Below, piece by piece: positions 1 to 8,866 of a DNA stretch of 23,934 bases. The position numbers and the translations under genes were made by a program. The DNA comes from SZUA-265 sp966249405 (GTDB taxonomy: Bacteria; Myxococcota_A; Polyangia; Polyangiales; Polyangiaceae). The notes beneath the pieces are model-generated. The model worked only from the letters and a program-made list of their open reading frames with translations. It did no database searches and had not been told where the DNA came from. The stretch lies in assembly GCA_966249405.1 (NCBI GenBank), contig CBINDO010000103.1:1-23934 (forward strand), in the 5' to 3' direction. Each line of letters begins with the position of its first letter. Within the stretch, counting starts at the first letter, position 1.

Positions 1-1399
1 GCAGCCATGCTTCGCGCAGGTTGTCCGGCAGCGCAAACACGACGAAACCGAGCGCCTGCTCCGCGAACGTCAGCGGGTGCACGATCAGGTGCTGGTGGGG
101 GGTGGCTGTCGGAACCAGGGGGAGCCACGCTGCGGCGTTGGACCCCGCAGCGGCACCGTTGGCGGCGGGTTGACTCGCGGGTGGGTATGCGCTCGGCAGC
201 TGCCGCCAAATTTCGAAGATGCGTTGGAACATCCCGCTCTCGATGGGCGCGTAGTGACGAGCCACCAACTGCAGTCGTGAGCTCGGATCGTGCCGCGGGT
301 TCGGCGTCGAAGTCTCGTCGCGATCGAACAAGAATACGGCGCACGTCGGCACTCCGATGTGTGGGAGCGTACCGCGTACGATCCGCTCGACGCTCGTCGT
401 GTCCCGCGCGGAACTCAGCGCGCTCCCGAGGAGGCTGACGGCGTGTGCGAGGTTTACGTGTTGGTGAACCTCGAAGTAGGCGTTCTCTGGGGCGATGAAG
501 GGGTAGCCATCGAGCGACGTCGTGAGGCTCGGCGCTGCAACTGCCTCGCAGCCGCACGATTGACGGACCACGAGCTCGACGTCCACGGGCGTGCGCATTG
601 CCGCTCGCATGCCCCTCATGGCTGGTAGCAGCGCCTCCAAGGCCGCGGCTCCCACCGCTTCGAGCGGCTGGCGTACTGTCGTCAGTGGCGGCTTTGCCGA
701 AAGGGCGAGCTCACCGTCGTCGAAGCCCACCACCGCTATCCGCGCCGGAATCTCGAGTCCTCGGTCGCGCAAAGCCGCCATCGCCCCGACCGCCATTTGA
801 TCGTTCGCCGCCACGATTGCATCCACGGTGGTCAGGCGTTGACGCTCGTCGAGCAGGCGCACCGCGTCGAACCCAGAAGGTTCGAGGAAGTCGCCTGGTA
901 CCACGCACGCGTCGTCGAAGGGCACGCCGTGCCGTTGCAGTGTCGCGCGGAACGCGGCCTCGCGTACGGCGCTGCTTGGATTTCCCTCAGCGCCTCCGAT
1001 GAACGCGAAACGGCGCCTACCATGAGCCAGCAAGTGCTCGACGAGCTGAGATACGCCCCTACTTTCTACTACTTCGACCGATGGTACCCCTGGCAGCGCC
1101 CCGATGCTCACGTGGGGCACGGCCAGCCGCTCACACAACTCTACGACGGCGCGGCTGCCCACTTGGGTTGCCAGGATCCCGGTCTCGACCACCAGGCCGT
1201 CGATGGCTGGCCTGCGCGCCATCTCGAACAAGAAGGAGCCGTCGAACAGCAACGTGTCGCTCGATAGGTAACCTCCAGCAAACACGACCAGACGGATGCC
1301 GTGTTTTTGCGCCGCTTCGTTCAGCCCTCGCACCAGCCGCGCTTGGTAGCCGGACAGCAGGTTGTTGACGAGAAAACCGACGGTGAGCGGCGCGTCCAC
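1..1399 (-). CDS. LacI-type ligand-binding sensor protein without HTH, partial (C-terminus off window)
   Basis: The frame is open on the minus strand from a stop at 1532-1534 to base 1, so at least 466 residues are encoded and the C-terminus is missing. I chose the GTG at 1399, which places the first strand of the binding fold (TVGFLVNNLLSGY) at residue 6; a GTG at 1480 is an alternative, and neither has a strong ribosome site. Residues about 5-285 read as a LacI/periplasmic-binding-protein-like domain: VVFAGGYLSSD, IDGLVVETG, FAFIGG, the typical AANDQMAVGA, then AVVGFDDGELA and LTTVRQPLEAVG. It closes with RQSCGC near residue 280. From about residue 300 the sequence looks GAF-like, with a helix pair and then VPTCAVFLFDRD. 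No helix-turn-helix precedes the domain, so it is probably a cytoplasmic ligand sensor rather than a repressor. The missing C-terminus could hold a GGDEF, kinase or other output domain. The domain call is firm; the ligand and output are unknown. Confidence 0.8.
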   Translation of the reverse strand, partial: MDAPLTVGFLVNNLLSGYQARLVRGLNEAAQKHGIRLVVFAGGYLSSDTLLFDGSFLFEMARRPAIDGLVVETGILATQVGSRAVVELCERLAVPHVSIGALPGVPSVEVVESRGVSQLVEHLLAHGRRRFAFIGGAEGNPSSAVREAAFRATLQRHGVPFDDACVVPGDFLEPSGFDAVRLLDERQRLTTVDAIVAANDQMAVGAMAALRDRGLEIPARIAVVGFDDGELALSAKPPLTTVRQPLEAVGAAALEALLPAMRGMRAAMRTPVDVELVVRQSCGCEAVAAPSLTTSLDGYPFIAPENAYFEVHQHVNLAHAVSLLGSALSSARDTTSVERIVRGTLPHIGVPTCAVFLFDRDETSTPNPRHDPSSRLQLVARHYAPIESGMFQRIFEIWRQLPSAYPPASQPAANGAAAGSNAAAWLPLVPTATPHQHLIVHPLTFAEQALGFVVFALPDNLREAWL

Positions 1400-1610
1400 A
1401 TCACCGCAAACGGCTCGCGCAGGAGATGCATAACCCCAGCGTCCGTTCAGTTCAGACGGTCGCCCCGAACGGCCCGGCACGGGCGGCGAGCGCGCCGACG
1501 CAGTCGGACTCGAGAGCGGCGCGACTTCGCGCTACTGGCCGCCAGCGGCCAGCTCGTTCCGTTCCGTTCGACAGGTCTCGCCCTGTCACAGCGCTATCAG
1601 CCCCTCGAGG

Positions 1611-2147
1611 TCATCCCGCCTCGGCGACGTTTTTCATCGCGGCGAGTCCCTTCTCGAAGTCTTTTCCAATCGCCTTCTCCATGTTGAACAACAGGCTCAT
1701 CAGCTTGACGATGAATGGTGACGGCCCCCGCATGTTCCACGTCACTTCGGTGTGACCGTCGCGCGGCGCGAGCGTGAACTCGGTGGTGTTCGTGGTCTCC
1801 CAGGGAGCGATGAAGTGCAGAGCAATAACGACGCGGGACGGCTCGGTGGCCTCCGTGATCGTCATCTCGCCGGAGCCGACCTTCTTGTTGCCCGTCCACG
1901 CGTAGTGTGCACCTTTGCCGGCCTCAGCTCCGTCGAAGCGGCGCTCGAGGTTTGGATCCAGCTTGTCCCACGGAGACCAGCCGTTCCAGTTGCGGAAGTT
2001 GGCGATCAGGTCGTAAACTTCTTCCGGTGATGCCTGGATCTGGATCGACCGAGAAACCACCATTTCGTTTGGCTTCGTCGAGGCGATTGCGGCGAGCACG
2101 ACGACAAGGCCAACGAGCACTCCCAGGACCCACAACACGACAGTCAT
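1611..2147 (-). CDS. SRPBCC family (polyketide cyclase/START-like) protein with N-terminal membrane anchor
   Basis: A protein of 178 residues. Residues about 4-24 form one hydrophobic segment (VVLWVLGVLVGLVVVLAAIA), followed by a SRPBCC helix-grip domain: VSRSIQIQASPEEVYDLIANFRNW, then WSPWDKLDP, the strand YAWTGNKKVGSGEMTI and the final TEVTWNMRG. The closing helix is LLFNMEKAIGKDFEKGLAAMK. This matches the common single-TM proteins annotated as polyketide cyclase/dehydrase and lipid transport; they bind hydrophobic ligands, but no substrate can be read from the sequence. The open frame continues upstream, but the ATG at 2147 is where the family homology and the membrane segment begin. No Shine-Dalgarno sequence is visible outside the hairpin that abuts the start codon (2150-2175). 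The upstream gene on the same strand ends 80 bases away. Confidence 0.85.
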   Translation of the reverse strand: MTVVLWVLGVLVGLVVVLAAIASTKPNEMVVSRSIQIQASPEEVYDLIANFRNWNGWSPWDKLDPNLERRFDGAEAGKGAHYAWTGNKKVGSGEMTITEATEPSRVVIALHFIAPWETTNTTEFTLAPRDGHTEVTWNMRGPSPFIVKLMSLLFNMEKAIGKDFEKGLAAMKNVAEAG

Positions 2148-2149
2148 AG

Positions 2150-2175
2150 CCGCCGAACCATACTCGGTTCGGCGG
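2150..2175 (-). promoter_or_regulatory. Perfect 10-bp inverted repeat abutting the SRPBCC start codon
   Basis: CCGCCGAACC at 2150-2159 pairs perfectly with GGTTCGGCGG at 2166-2175 across a 6-base loop. In the minus-strand mRNA the stem ends two bases before the ATG at 2147 and covers the position where a ribosome site should lie. A T-run is absent on both sides, so it is a poor intrinsic terminator for the gene upstream. An ATG in the loop (2161) opens a five-codon frame (MVRRL) whose TGA overlaps the SRPBCC start as ATGA, so coupled translation is possible. It could instead be a protein-binding operator. Confidence 0.5.
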
Positions 2176-2227
2176 CAAAGGGAAGACTGCTCGGCGCGGT
2201 GGTGCACAGGATCGCATCGACTCCACG

Positions 2228-3223
2228 TCAGAGGTGAAATCGGATGCCCGCGAATGCACTTTCGAAGCTCACGTCGCCGATGTGCAAGGTCGCAACTCCC
2301 GCCAGAATCTCCGTACGCATCAGGAGGACCCCCAGACTCGTCTGACCCTCGTAAACGAACGCTTCGCCGAGCGTGCCGGCGTCGCCATCGAGTCGCACGA
2401 CGAGGGGCTCGAACGGATAGAACTCTGCAGAGACCGAACCGTTGAAGCCCGCCGCCTTGGAGATCGTGTCCACCTGGAAGCGTGCACCGAGGCCGAGCCG
2501 AAGTTGAAACGCCGGCCTGTCGAAGAGGGCGATGCGCAGCCCGACGTCCCCCAATAGCGTGCTGTCTGTTGCTTCTGCAGCTTGCGGTTCGACCCAGTAT
2601 GTCAGTTTCGTGTCGAGGCCCAATCCTCGGTGGTGGTCGACCGTACCCTGGACGGTTCCGCGCCACAGGCCGTCGACGGTGGTGCCCGTATCCAGCTGCA
2701 ACTGTCCGCGCGCCGACTGAACTTGGTCGACACGTGCCGGCGCTCCTTCGGTCCCGTCGTCCAAGCCTGCTGTTTCCGAGTAGCACGTACCATCCACACA
2801 CGCGACGACGCGTTCACGCGTTTGGCACTCAGCATCCTCGCGCGTGCAGCTCGATGGGATGGGGGCATCCAGCGTGAAACGTCGCCGAGCGAGGTTGCCA
2901 GCCACCGAGCCGCGGTAAGGGTACAGGGGATAGAACCAAGGTTGCGTCAGCGTCAAGGTCAGGTTCTGAGCGGCGCTCGTATCTTCGCGCGGCTCGTAGT
3001 AGTAGCGACGGTCGTCGTCGTCATCGTCGTCGTCGAAGAACAGATTGAGGATGAAGCTGCCGTCGCCGTCATCGTCATCGTCCGAACTCGACGAGCTGTC
3101 GCTCGAAGAGCCCGTCTCTTCGCGTACGTCGGAGAGTTTGCCTGCGAAGGCTGGGGACGCCCAGAGGCAGCTCAGCCACGTGATGACTCGTGTCGTTTCC
3201 CTCGCCCATCGTGCGCCGTCCAT
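2228..3223 (-). CDS. Exported beta-barrel-like outer membrane protein with Ser/Asp-rich N-terminus (hypothetical)
   Basis: A protein of 331 residues starting at ATG 3223, preceded by AAGGCGAG. A signal peptide is likely, with cleavage near residue 27 after ASPAFA. Residues about 38-75 are extreme low-complexity: a Ser run, DDDDDGDG, the hydrophobic FILNLFF and a run of eight Asp, then RRYYYEP. Next come QPWFYPLYPYRGSVAGNLARRR and a short segment with four Cys (SSCTREDAEC, VACVDGTC) that could form disulfides. From about residue 190 to the end, alternating amphipathic strands (LGDVGLRIALFDR, FQLRLGLGARFQV, GSVSAEFYPFEPLVVRLDG) end in FESAFAGIRFHL. The aromatic/Leu-ended last strand is typical of outer-membrane barrels. 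I do not recognise the family. The acidic tract may bind divalent cations, but this is speculation. Export is fairly sure; the barrel call is moderate. Confidence 0.7.
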   Translation of the reverse strand: MDGARWARETTRVITWLSCLWASPAFAGKLSDVREETGSSSDSSSSSDDDDDGDGSFILNLFFDDDDDDDDRRYYYEPREDTSAAQNLTLTLTQPWFYPLYPYRGSVAGNLARRRFTLDAPIPSSCTREDAECQTRERVVACVDGTCYSETAGLDDGTEGAPARVDQVQSARGQLQLDTGTTVDGLWRGTVQGTVDHHRGLGLDTKLTYWVEPQAAEATDSTLLGDVGLRIALFDRPAFQLRLGLGARFQVDTISKAAGFNGSVSAEFYPFEPLVVRLDGDAGTLGEAFVYEGQTSLGVLLMRTEILAGVATLHIGDVSFESAFAGIRFHL

Positions 3224-3350
3224 GTCTCGCCTTCAGCAAGCCATATGCCAACGCGCGGATATGCCGTCTCGAGCCCACTTTGCGGGTGAAGCGGCCGTTC
3301 CGTCCCTTCCGGCGTGCGACAGCGAGTGTGCCGTGCCGTATCGTGTGCCT

Positions 3351-3380
3351 GCGCTTCACAGTGAAGCGGGCACGCGCCCG
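3351..3380 (-). terminator. Two adjacent hairpins just after ureG (possible weak terminator or mRNA end)
   Basis: Directly downstream of the ureG stop (3383, minus strand) lie CGGGC/GCCCG (3367-3371 with 3376-3380) and a near-perfect palindrome, CGCTTCAC-A-GTGAAGCG (3352-3368). The two share the CG at 3367-3368, so only one can form fully at a time. No T-run follows, so classical intrinsic termination is doubtful. It may protect the 3' end of the operon mRNA or bind a protein. This is the only candidate end signal for the urease operon in the 160 bases before the next gene. Confidence 0.3.
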
Positions 3381-3382
3381 CA

Positions 3383-4015
3383 TCACCGTGCGGGGCGTCG
3401 CTCGGGCAAAAGTCCCTGTTTCACGATGAATTCGATGATCGCCGGGAGCCCGTCTCCCGTTTTGATACAAGAGAAGACGAAGGGGCGCTCGCCGCGCATC
3501 TTGCGAGCGTCGCGGTCCATGACTTCCAGCGAAGCGCCGACGTAAGGAGCCAGGTCCGTTTTGTTGATGACGAGCAGGTCGCTCTTGATGATCCCCGGCC
3601 CGCCCTTGCGAGGGACTTTGTCTCCGCCCGCGACGTCAATCACGTATATCGTCAAGTCGCTGAGTTCAGGGCTGAAGGTGGCGCTCAGGTTGTCGCCGCC
3701 GCTCTCGACGAAGATCAACTCCAGGCCCGGTATGCGCTTGTTTATCTGCGCCACGGCTTCCAGGTTGATCGAGGCGTCTTCCCGGATCGCGGTGTGTGGA
3801 CAGCCGCCGGTCTCCACTCCGACGATGCGCTCGATGGGTAACGCCCCACTGCGCATCAGAAACTGTGCGTCCTCTTGGGTGTAGATGTCGTTGGTTATCA
3901 CCGCGAGGTTGTAGTCGTCGCGCATGGCCTTGCAGAGCGCGTCCACCAACGCCGTTTTTCCGGAACCGACCGGTCCACCGATGCCAACTCGAAGTGCTGA
4001 TTGAGGGGTGTTCAT
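3383..4015 (-). CDS. ureG: Urease accessory GTPase UreG
   Basis: A protein of 210 residues, normal for UreG. It is the SIMIBI-class GTPase that brings nickel to the UreD-UreF-urease complex, with GTP hydrolysis triggering metal release. Visible features are the P-loop GGPVGSGKT at residues 13-21, ITNDIYTQEDA (40-50), the invariant nickel-binding Cys-Pro-His at residues 72-74 (VETGGCPHTAIREDAS), the switch-like VESGGDNLSATF and the guanine-specificity motif NKTDLAPYVG. The start ATG at 4015 has AAGG about ten bases upstream. It is the last gene of the urea cluster, 34 bases after ureF. All key residues are present, so it should be functional. Confidence 0.97.
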   Translation of the reverse strand: MNTPQSALRVGIGGPVGSGKTALVDALCKAMRDDYNLAVITNDIYTQEDAQFLMRSGALPIERIVGVETGGCPHTAIREDASINLEAVAQINKRIPGLELIFVESGGDNLSATFSPELSDLTIYVIDVAGGDKVPRKGGPGIIKSDLLVINKTDLAPYVGASLEVMDRDARKMRGERPFVFSCIKTGDGLPAIIEFIVKQGLLPERRPAR

Positions 4016-4049
4016 GGGTTACCTTTGTGGCTCGAGCGAGGCTCGACGT

Positions 4050-4802
4050 TCAGGAGCGGAAGAGGCGCGAGTATTGTTCTTCGTGCCACGCGCTCGCGAG
4101 GAAAAATGCCGGGGAAGAGTATCCGATCTCGTCGACCTCGACGCCAATCGACGTACGGACTGCTTCAGGTACTCGGGCGATGAACTCCGAGAGGACGGTT
4201 TGCGCCGCGAGTTGCCCCAGGCGCATCACTCGGCTTGCCGCGCTCACCTGGTTCTCCGCCCACGCGAAGGCAAATCCAGCGAGCATGTCGTGCTCATCAA
4301 TCCCGAAATGCAGCGCTGCCAAAGCGAACATCACGAGATACGTCGAGTCCTCGTGATCTTTGAACGGCGCTGCTCGTTCGACTCCGAGGTGCGAAAGCAA
4401 CCGGGCGAGGGAGCGCCCCAGGTGTTGCTCCTCGGCCCGCAGCTCGGCGGTCTCTCGATACGCCAATACACGTCGCGAGACCTCCACCATTGCTTCGGTC
4501 GTCGGGAGCGACTGCCACTGTCGATACGCCATGCGTAGCAACGGCAGATCCGTTCGTGCCAACCCATGGAGCAGAGTGCCAGTGAGCCACGCGGAGAGAT
4601 CCTCCGGTCGGGTCAGCCACCCCACATCCGCCGCCTGTTCCAGACCCTGGGAGTAGGCAAAGGCGCCGATCGGAAAGGCCGGGCTGCAAATCTGTAGAAG
4701 CCGCAACATGGGCAAGCTGGTAAGCGGCGCAGCCGACGTCTCGTGAACGCCCGATGGTTGCTCCCTACCGCTCGCGCCATCCCTCGTCGACGCGGCCTTC
4801 AT
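4050..4802 (-). CDS. ureF: Urease accessory protein UreF
   Basis: A protein of 250 residues, slightly long because of about 31 polar residues before the conserved core, which begins MLRLLQICSPAFPIGAFAYSQGLE. UreF is the all-helical bridge between UreD and UreG in the nickel-insertion complex. Other UreF-like features are LSAWLTGTLLHGLARTDLPLL, EVSRRVLAYRETAELRAEEQHLGRSL and FALAALHFGIDE. The ATG at 4802 overlaps the ureE stop in an ATGA, which argues for this start by translational coupling; the internal Met at the start of the core (residue 32) is the alternative. The C-terminus (YSSPAFFLASAWHEEQYSRLFRS) is intact. Confidence 0.95.
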   Translation of the reverse strand: MKAASTRDGASGREQPSGVHETSAAPLTSLPMLRLLQICSPAFPIGAFAYSQGLEQAADVGWLTRPEDLSAWLTGTLLHGLARTDLPLLRMAYRQWQSLPTTEAMVEVSRRVLAYRETAELRAEEQHLGRSLARLLSHLGVERAAPFKDHEDSTYLVMFALAALHFGIDEHDMLAGFAFAWAENQVSAASRVMRLGQLAAQTVLSEFIARVPEAVRTSIGVEVDEIGYSSPAFFLASAWHEEQYSRLFRS

Positions 4803-5476
4803 TGGTTCGACCCCGAAGGGTCCTGGTCGTCCCAGTTGGTGTGAATCACGCCTGCGCGATGGGGTGAACTCCCCGTGACGCGCAGTTCACCCGGTAGGCG
4901 TACTTTGGGTTGTTGCTGAACGTTCGGATGGCTGAGCTCGAAAGTCGGCGAGTGGTCGCCGTGACCATGCGAGTGGTGGCCGTGGCCATGCGAGTGGTGG
5001 CCGTGATCGTGCGAGTGATAATGAGGATGTGACGCGAACGAATGACCGCTGCCGTAAGCGCCCGACTCGGGTTCGAACGGGAGCTCGTCGAGGGTCGGCT
5101 CGAGGCCCAACTGCCGTAACATGTCGTCAATCACGTAGTCGTGATGGTAACGCAGCTCTCCGGGCAGGATCTGCACGGCCATGTGGCGATTCCCGAGGTG
5201 GTATGCGGCGCGGCTGAGCAGCAACACGTCGGACGTCACCACGCGTGAGACCGCCTCCGGTTTGGCGCGCACGACCACTATCTCACCGCCCTCCATGTCG
5301 AGGAGATCACCGTCCCTGAGGCTCCGACCTCGGGGCAGCACCACAGCCACCTCGCGCCCATCCGTCAAACGCGCGCGAAAGCGGCTTTTCTGCCGTGCGT
5401 CGTAGCTCAACTCGAGCTCGGCCGTCGGTGTTCCGTCGGCCGTAAACCAAGCCGTGATTTGCAGAAGGGGAGACAT
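4799..5476 (-). CDS. ureE: Urease nickel metallochaperone UreE with internal His-rich tract
   Basis: A protein of 225 residues. UreE stores nickel and hands it to UreG for urease maturation. Residues 1-75 form the N-terminal domain (VVLPRGRSLRDGDLLDMEGG); residues 80-125 form the metal-binding domain with YHLGNRHMAVQI and HHDYVIDDMLRQLG, where the conserved interface His lies. Residues 145-175 contain 15 His in 31 positions (HSHGHGHHSHGHGDH), a nickel-binding tract as in the His-tailed UreE of Klebsiella. Unlike that protein, about 50 more residues follow the tract. The tract's DNA is a short tandem repeat (near 4965-5025). The start ATG at 5476 has GAGG about ten bases upstream and lies 20 bases after ureC; the longer open frame upstream overlaps ureC and was not used. 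The stop overlaps ureF. Confidence 0.95.
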   Translation of the reverse strand: MSPLLQITAWFTADGTPTAELELSYDARQKSRFRARLTDGREVAVVLPRGRSLRDGDLLDMEGGEIVVVRAKPEAVSRVVTSDVLLLSRAAYHLGNRHMAVQILPGELRYHHDYVIDDMLRQLGLEPTLDELPFEPESGAYGSGHSFASHPHYHSHDHGHHSHGHGHHSHGHGDHSPTFELSHPNVQQQPKVRLPGELRVTGSSPHRAGVIHTNWDDQDPSGSNQ

Positions 5477-5496
5477 GGGGAAGTGGCCTCGTCGGA

Positions 5497-7200
<1,704 letters not shown>

Positions 7201-7222
7201 GTCTATTTCCTCGCCTTGCCGT

Positions 7223-7843
7223 TCAGAGTTTGCCCATTACCTTGGCATTGAATCCGTAAACTTCACGCGCGCCGTCGAACGCAACCAACTCGACTTCACG
7301 CGCTTGCCCGGGTTCGAAGCGAACTGCGGTGCCGGCGGCGATGTTCAAGCGGAAGCCACGTGTTGCCTCGCGGTCGAAAGACAGCGCAGCGTTGGTCTCG
7401 TAGAAGTGATAATGCGAACCGACTTGAATCGGCCGATCCCCGGTGTTGCTCACCGTGACACGTTTGGTCTCGCGTCCGACGTTGAGCTCGATGTCACCCG
7501 GCGCCGTAACGACCTCGCCCGGAATGTCCGAGCTCTTGCCGGCGCGGATCGGGTTGTGAACGGTCACCAACTTGGTTCCGTCGGGGAACGTCGCTTCCAC
7601 CTGGACCTCCGGGATTAGCTCGGCGATCCCGCTCATCACGTCTTCTTCCGTGAGCACGGTGGCGCCGTAACTCATGAGGTCGGCCACTGTTCGCCCGTCG
7701 CGAGCACCCTCGAGTACCGCCGCGCTGATGTACGCGACCGCCTCGGGATAGTTCAGCTTCACGCCGCGCGCCTTGCGCCGCTCGGCGAGGTAGGCTGCGA
7801 CGAATATCATCAACTTGTCTTTCTCGCGGGGAGTCAGTTCCAT
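7223..7843 (-). CDS. ureAB: Fused urease gamma-beta subunit (UreA-UreB)
   Basis: A protein of 206 residues in which the two small urease subunits, usually separate, form one chain. Residues 1-100 are gamma (MELTPREKDKLMIFVAAYLAERRKARG, LNYPEAVAYISAAVLEGARDG, LMSYGATVLTEEDVMSGI, EVQVEATFPDGTKLVTVHNPI). Residues from about 102 are beta (IPGEVVTAPGDIELNVGRET, VSNTGDRPIQVGSHYHFYETN, ALSFDREATRGFRLNIAAGTAVRFEPGQ, VYGFNAKVMG). The junction is compact with no added linker. The same fusion is known from Helicobacter UreA, although alpha here is separate as usual. The ATG at 7843 has AAGGA about eight bases upstream. It is encoded between ureD and ureC. Confidence 0.97.
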   Translation of the reverse strand: MELTPREKDKLMIFVAAYLAERRKARGVKLNYPEAVAYISAAVLEGARDGRTVADLMSYGATVLTEEDVMSGIAELIPEVQVEATFPDGTKLVTVHNPIRAGKSSDIPGEVVTAPGDIELNVGRETKRVTVSNTGDRPIQVGSHYHFYETNAALSFDREATRGFRLNIAAGTAVRFEPGQAREVELVAFDGAREVYGFNAKVMGKL

Positions 7844-7890
7844 GGGTGAGTCCTTGCTGTGAACTTACGGGCGATGTCTCGCACTCTCGG

Positions 7891-8853
7891 TCAGGTGTGC
7901 CATACCCTCGGTGGTTCGGCTTCGATGCCGAGCAGGTGAGGGCGCAGCGCCCTCCAAACCCGCCCGAACAACATCTTGCAGTGTTCAGCGGAGGTGCCGA
8001 GATAGCGGCATACGATCGTGGACTGTTGGTCGGAAAGAGGCAGCTCACTAGCCCCGAACCGATGGTCGGAATGGGGGCCCCACAACCCTTCGACTGCAGA
8101 GCGGGTGGTGGCGAGCAGCTGCTTGGGTAAAGGGTGAAGCAAGAGCGTGCCGTACACGGGCAAGCCCTGGAATCCCCAAGGCGCGCGTAGGGCCGAGAAG
8201 TCGCCTTGCCCCGTGGGGGAGCCGAGGCGCAACGACTCGAGCAAGAGCGGTCGTCCTTGCGTGTGCACTTCCAGCCGTTGGTCGACGAACCCCGACGCGA
8301 ACGGTTGGTTGCCGGCGGGACGACCGAGACAAGTGACTTCCCACAACGCGCAGCGGCTGCTCGCGTCGAGCTCGACCTGGGTTCGCAGTTCCGCTAGGGC
8401 GCCGTCGAAGATGATCGTCTCTTGCGGGAACCACTCGACGCTCGCGCCCGGACCGATCGAAATCCGCTGTTCCTGGCGAGCGAGCTCACCGGGGCTTCGG
8501 TAGAACTTCGTCGCACCCGGCGTAGTCACCAGCGCGCGTGCACCCGCCTGGGCGCGCACTCGAACGTCGAGCACGTCACCCCCCACGATTCCGCCCGGCG
8601 GGTGAATGACGTAAGTCTGGCACACGCCGGAGCTCTCGAGGAACGGGCGCTGCACACGCAGCGGCCCCTCGTGTTCGCGGCGCACGAGCACCGTTTGCGC
8701 GCCGCGCAGTTCGTACTCGAGATTGAGCCTCGCGCTCCACTCACGTGTGACGTCTCCGTCGTAAGACGTCACGCCCGCGGGGCCGCTCGCCTTTCGACGT
8801 GGGTGTTCACTCGACGTCACGGAGAGCGAGACTTGCGGAACCGACGTCGACAC
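7891..8853 (-). CDS. ureD: Urease accessory protein UreD (UreH)
   Basis: A protein of 320 residues counted from a GTG at 8853. UreD is the scaffold that contacts apo-urease and, with UreF and UreG, channels nickel to the active site. The family core starts near residue 37: WSARLNLEYELRGAQTVLVRREHEGPLRVQRPF, then YVIHPPGGIVGGDVLDV, LVTTPGATKFYRS, VEWFPQETIIFDGA and WEVTCLGRPAGNQPF. The first 36 residues match nothing I recognise in UreD, and the GTG lacks a clear ribosome site, so translation may begin at an in-frame GTG nearer the core (codon 12 or 28). The gene starts 13 bases after urtE and ends 47 bases before ureAB, inside the same transcription unit. Confidence 0.93.
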   Translation of the reverse strand: MSTSVPQVSLSVTSSEHPRRKASGPAGVTSYDGDVTREWSARLNLEYELRGAQTVLVRREHEGPLRVQRPFLESSGVCQTYVIHPPGGIVGGDVLDVRVRAQAGARALVTTPGATKFYRSPGELARQEQRISIGPGASVEWFPQETIIFDGALAELRTQVELDASSRCALWEVTCLGRPAGNQPFASGFVDQRLEVHTQGRPLLLESLRLGSPTGQGDFSALRAPWGFQGLPVYGTLLLHPLPKQLLATTRSAVEGLWGPHSDHRFGASELPLSDQQSTIVCRYLGTSAEHCKMLFGRVWRALRPHLLGIEAEPPRVWHT

Positions 8854-8866
8854 GGAGGGGATCTGC

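Noticed and set aside
2582..3289. Plus-strand open frame of 235 codons
   Set aside because: It is antisense to the exported protein gene, and its Val-rich runs are the complement of the Asp and Ser codon repeats.
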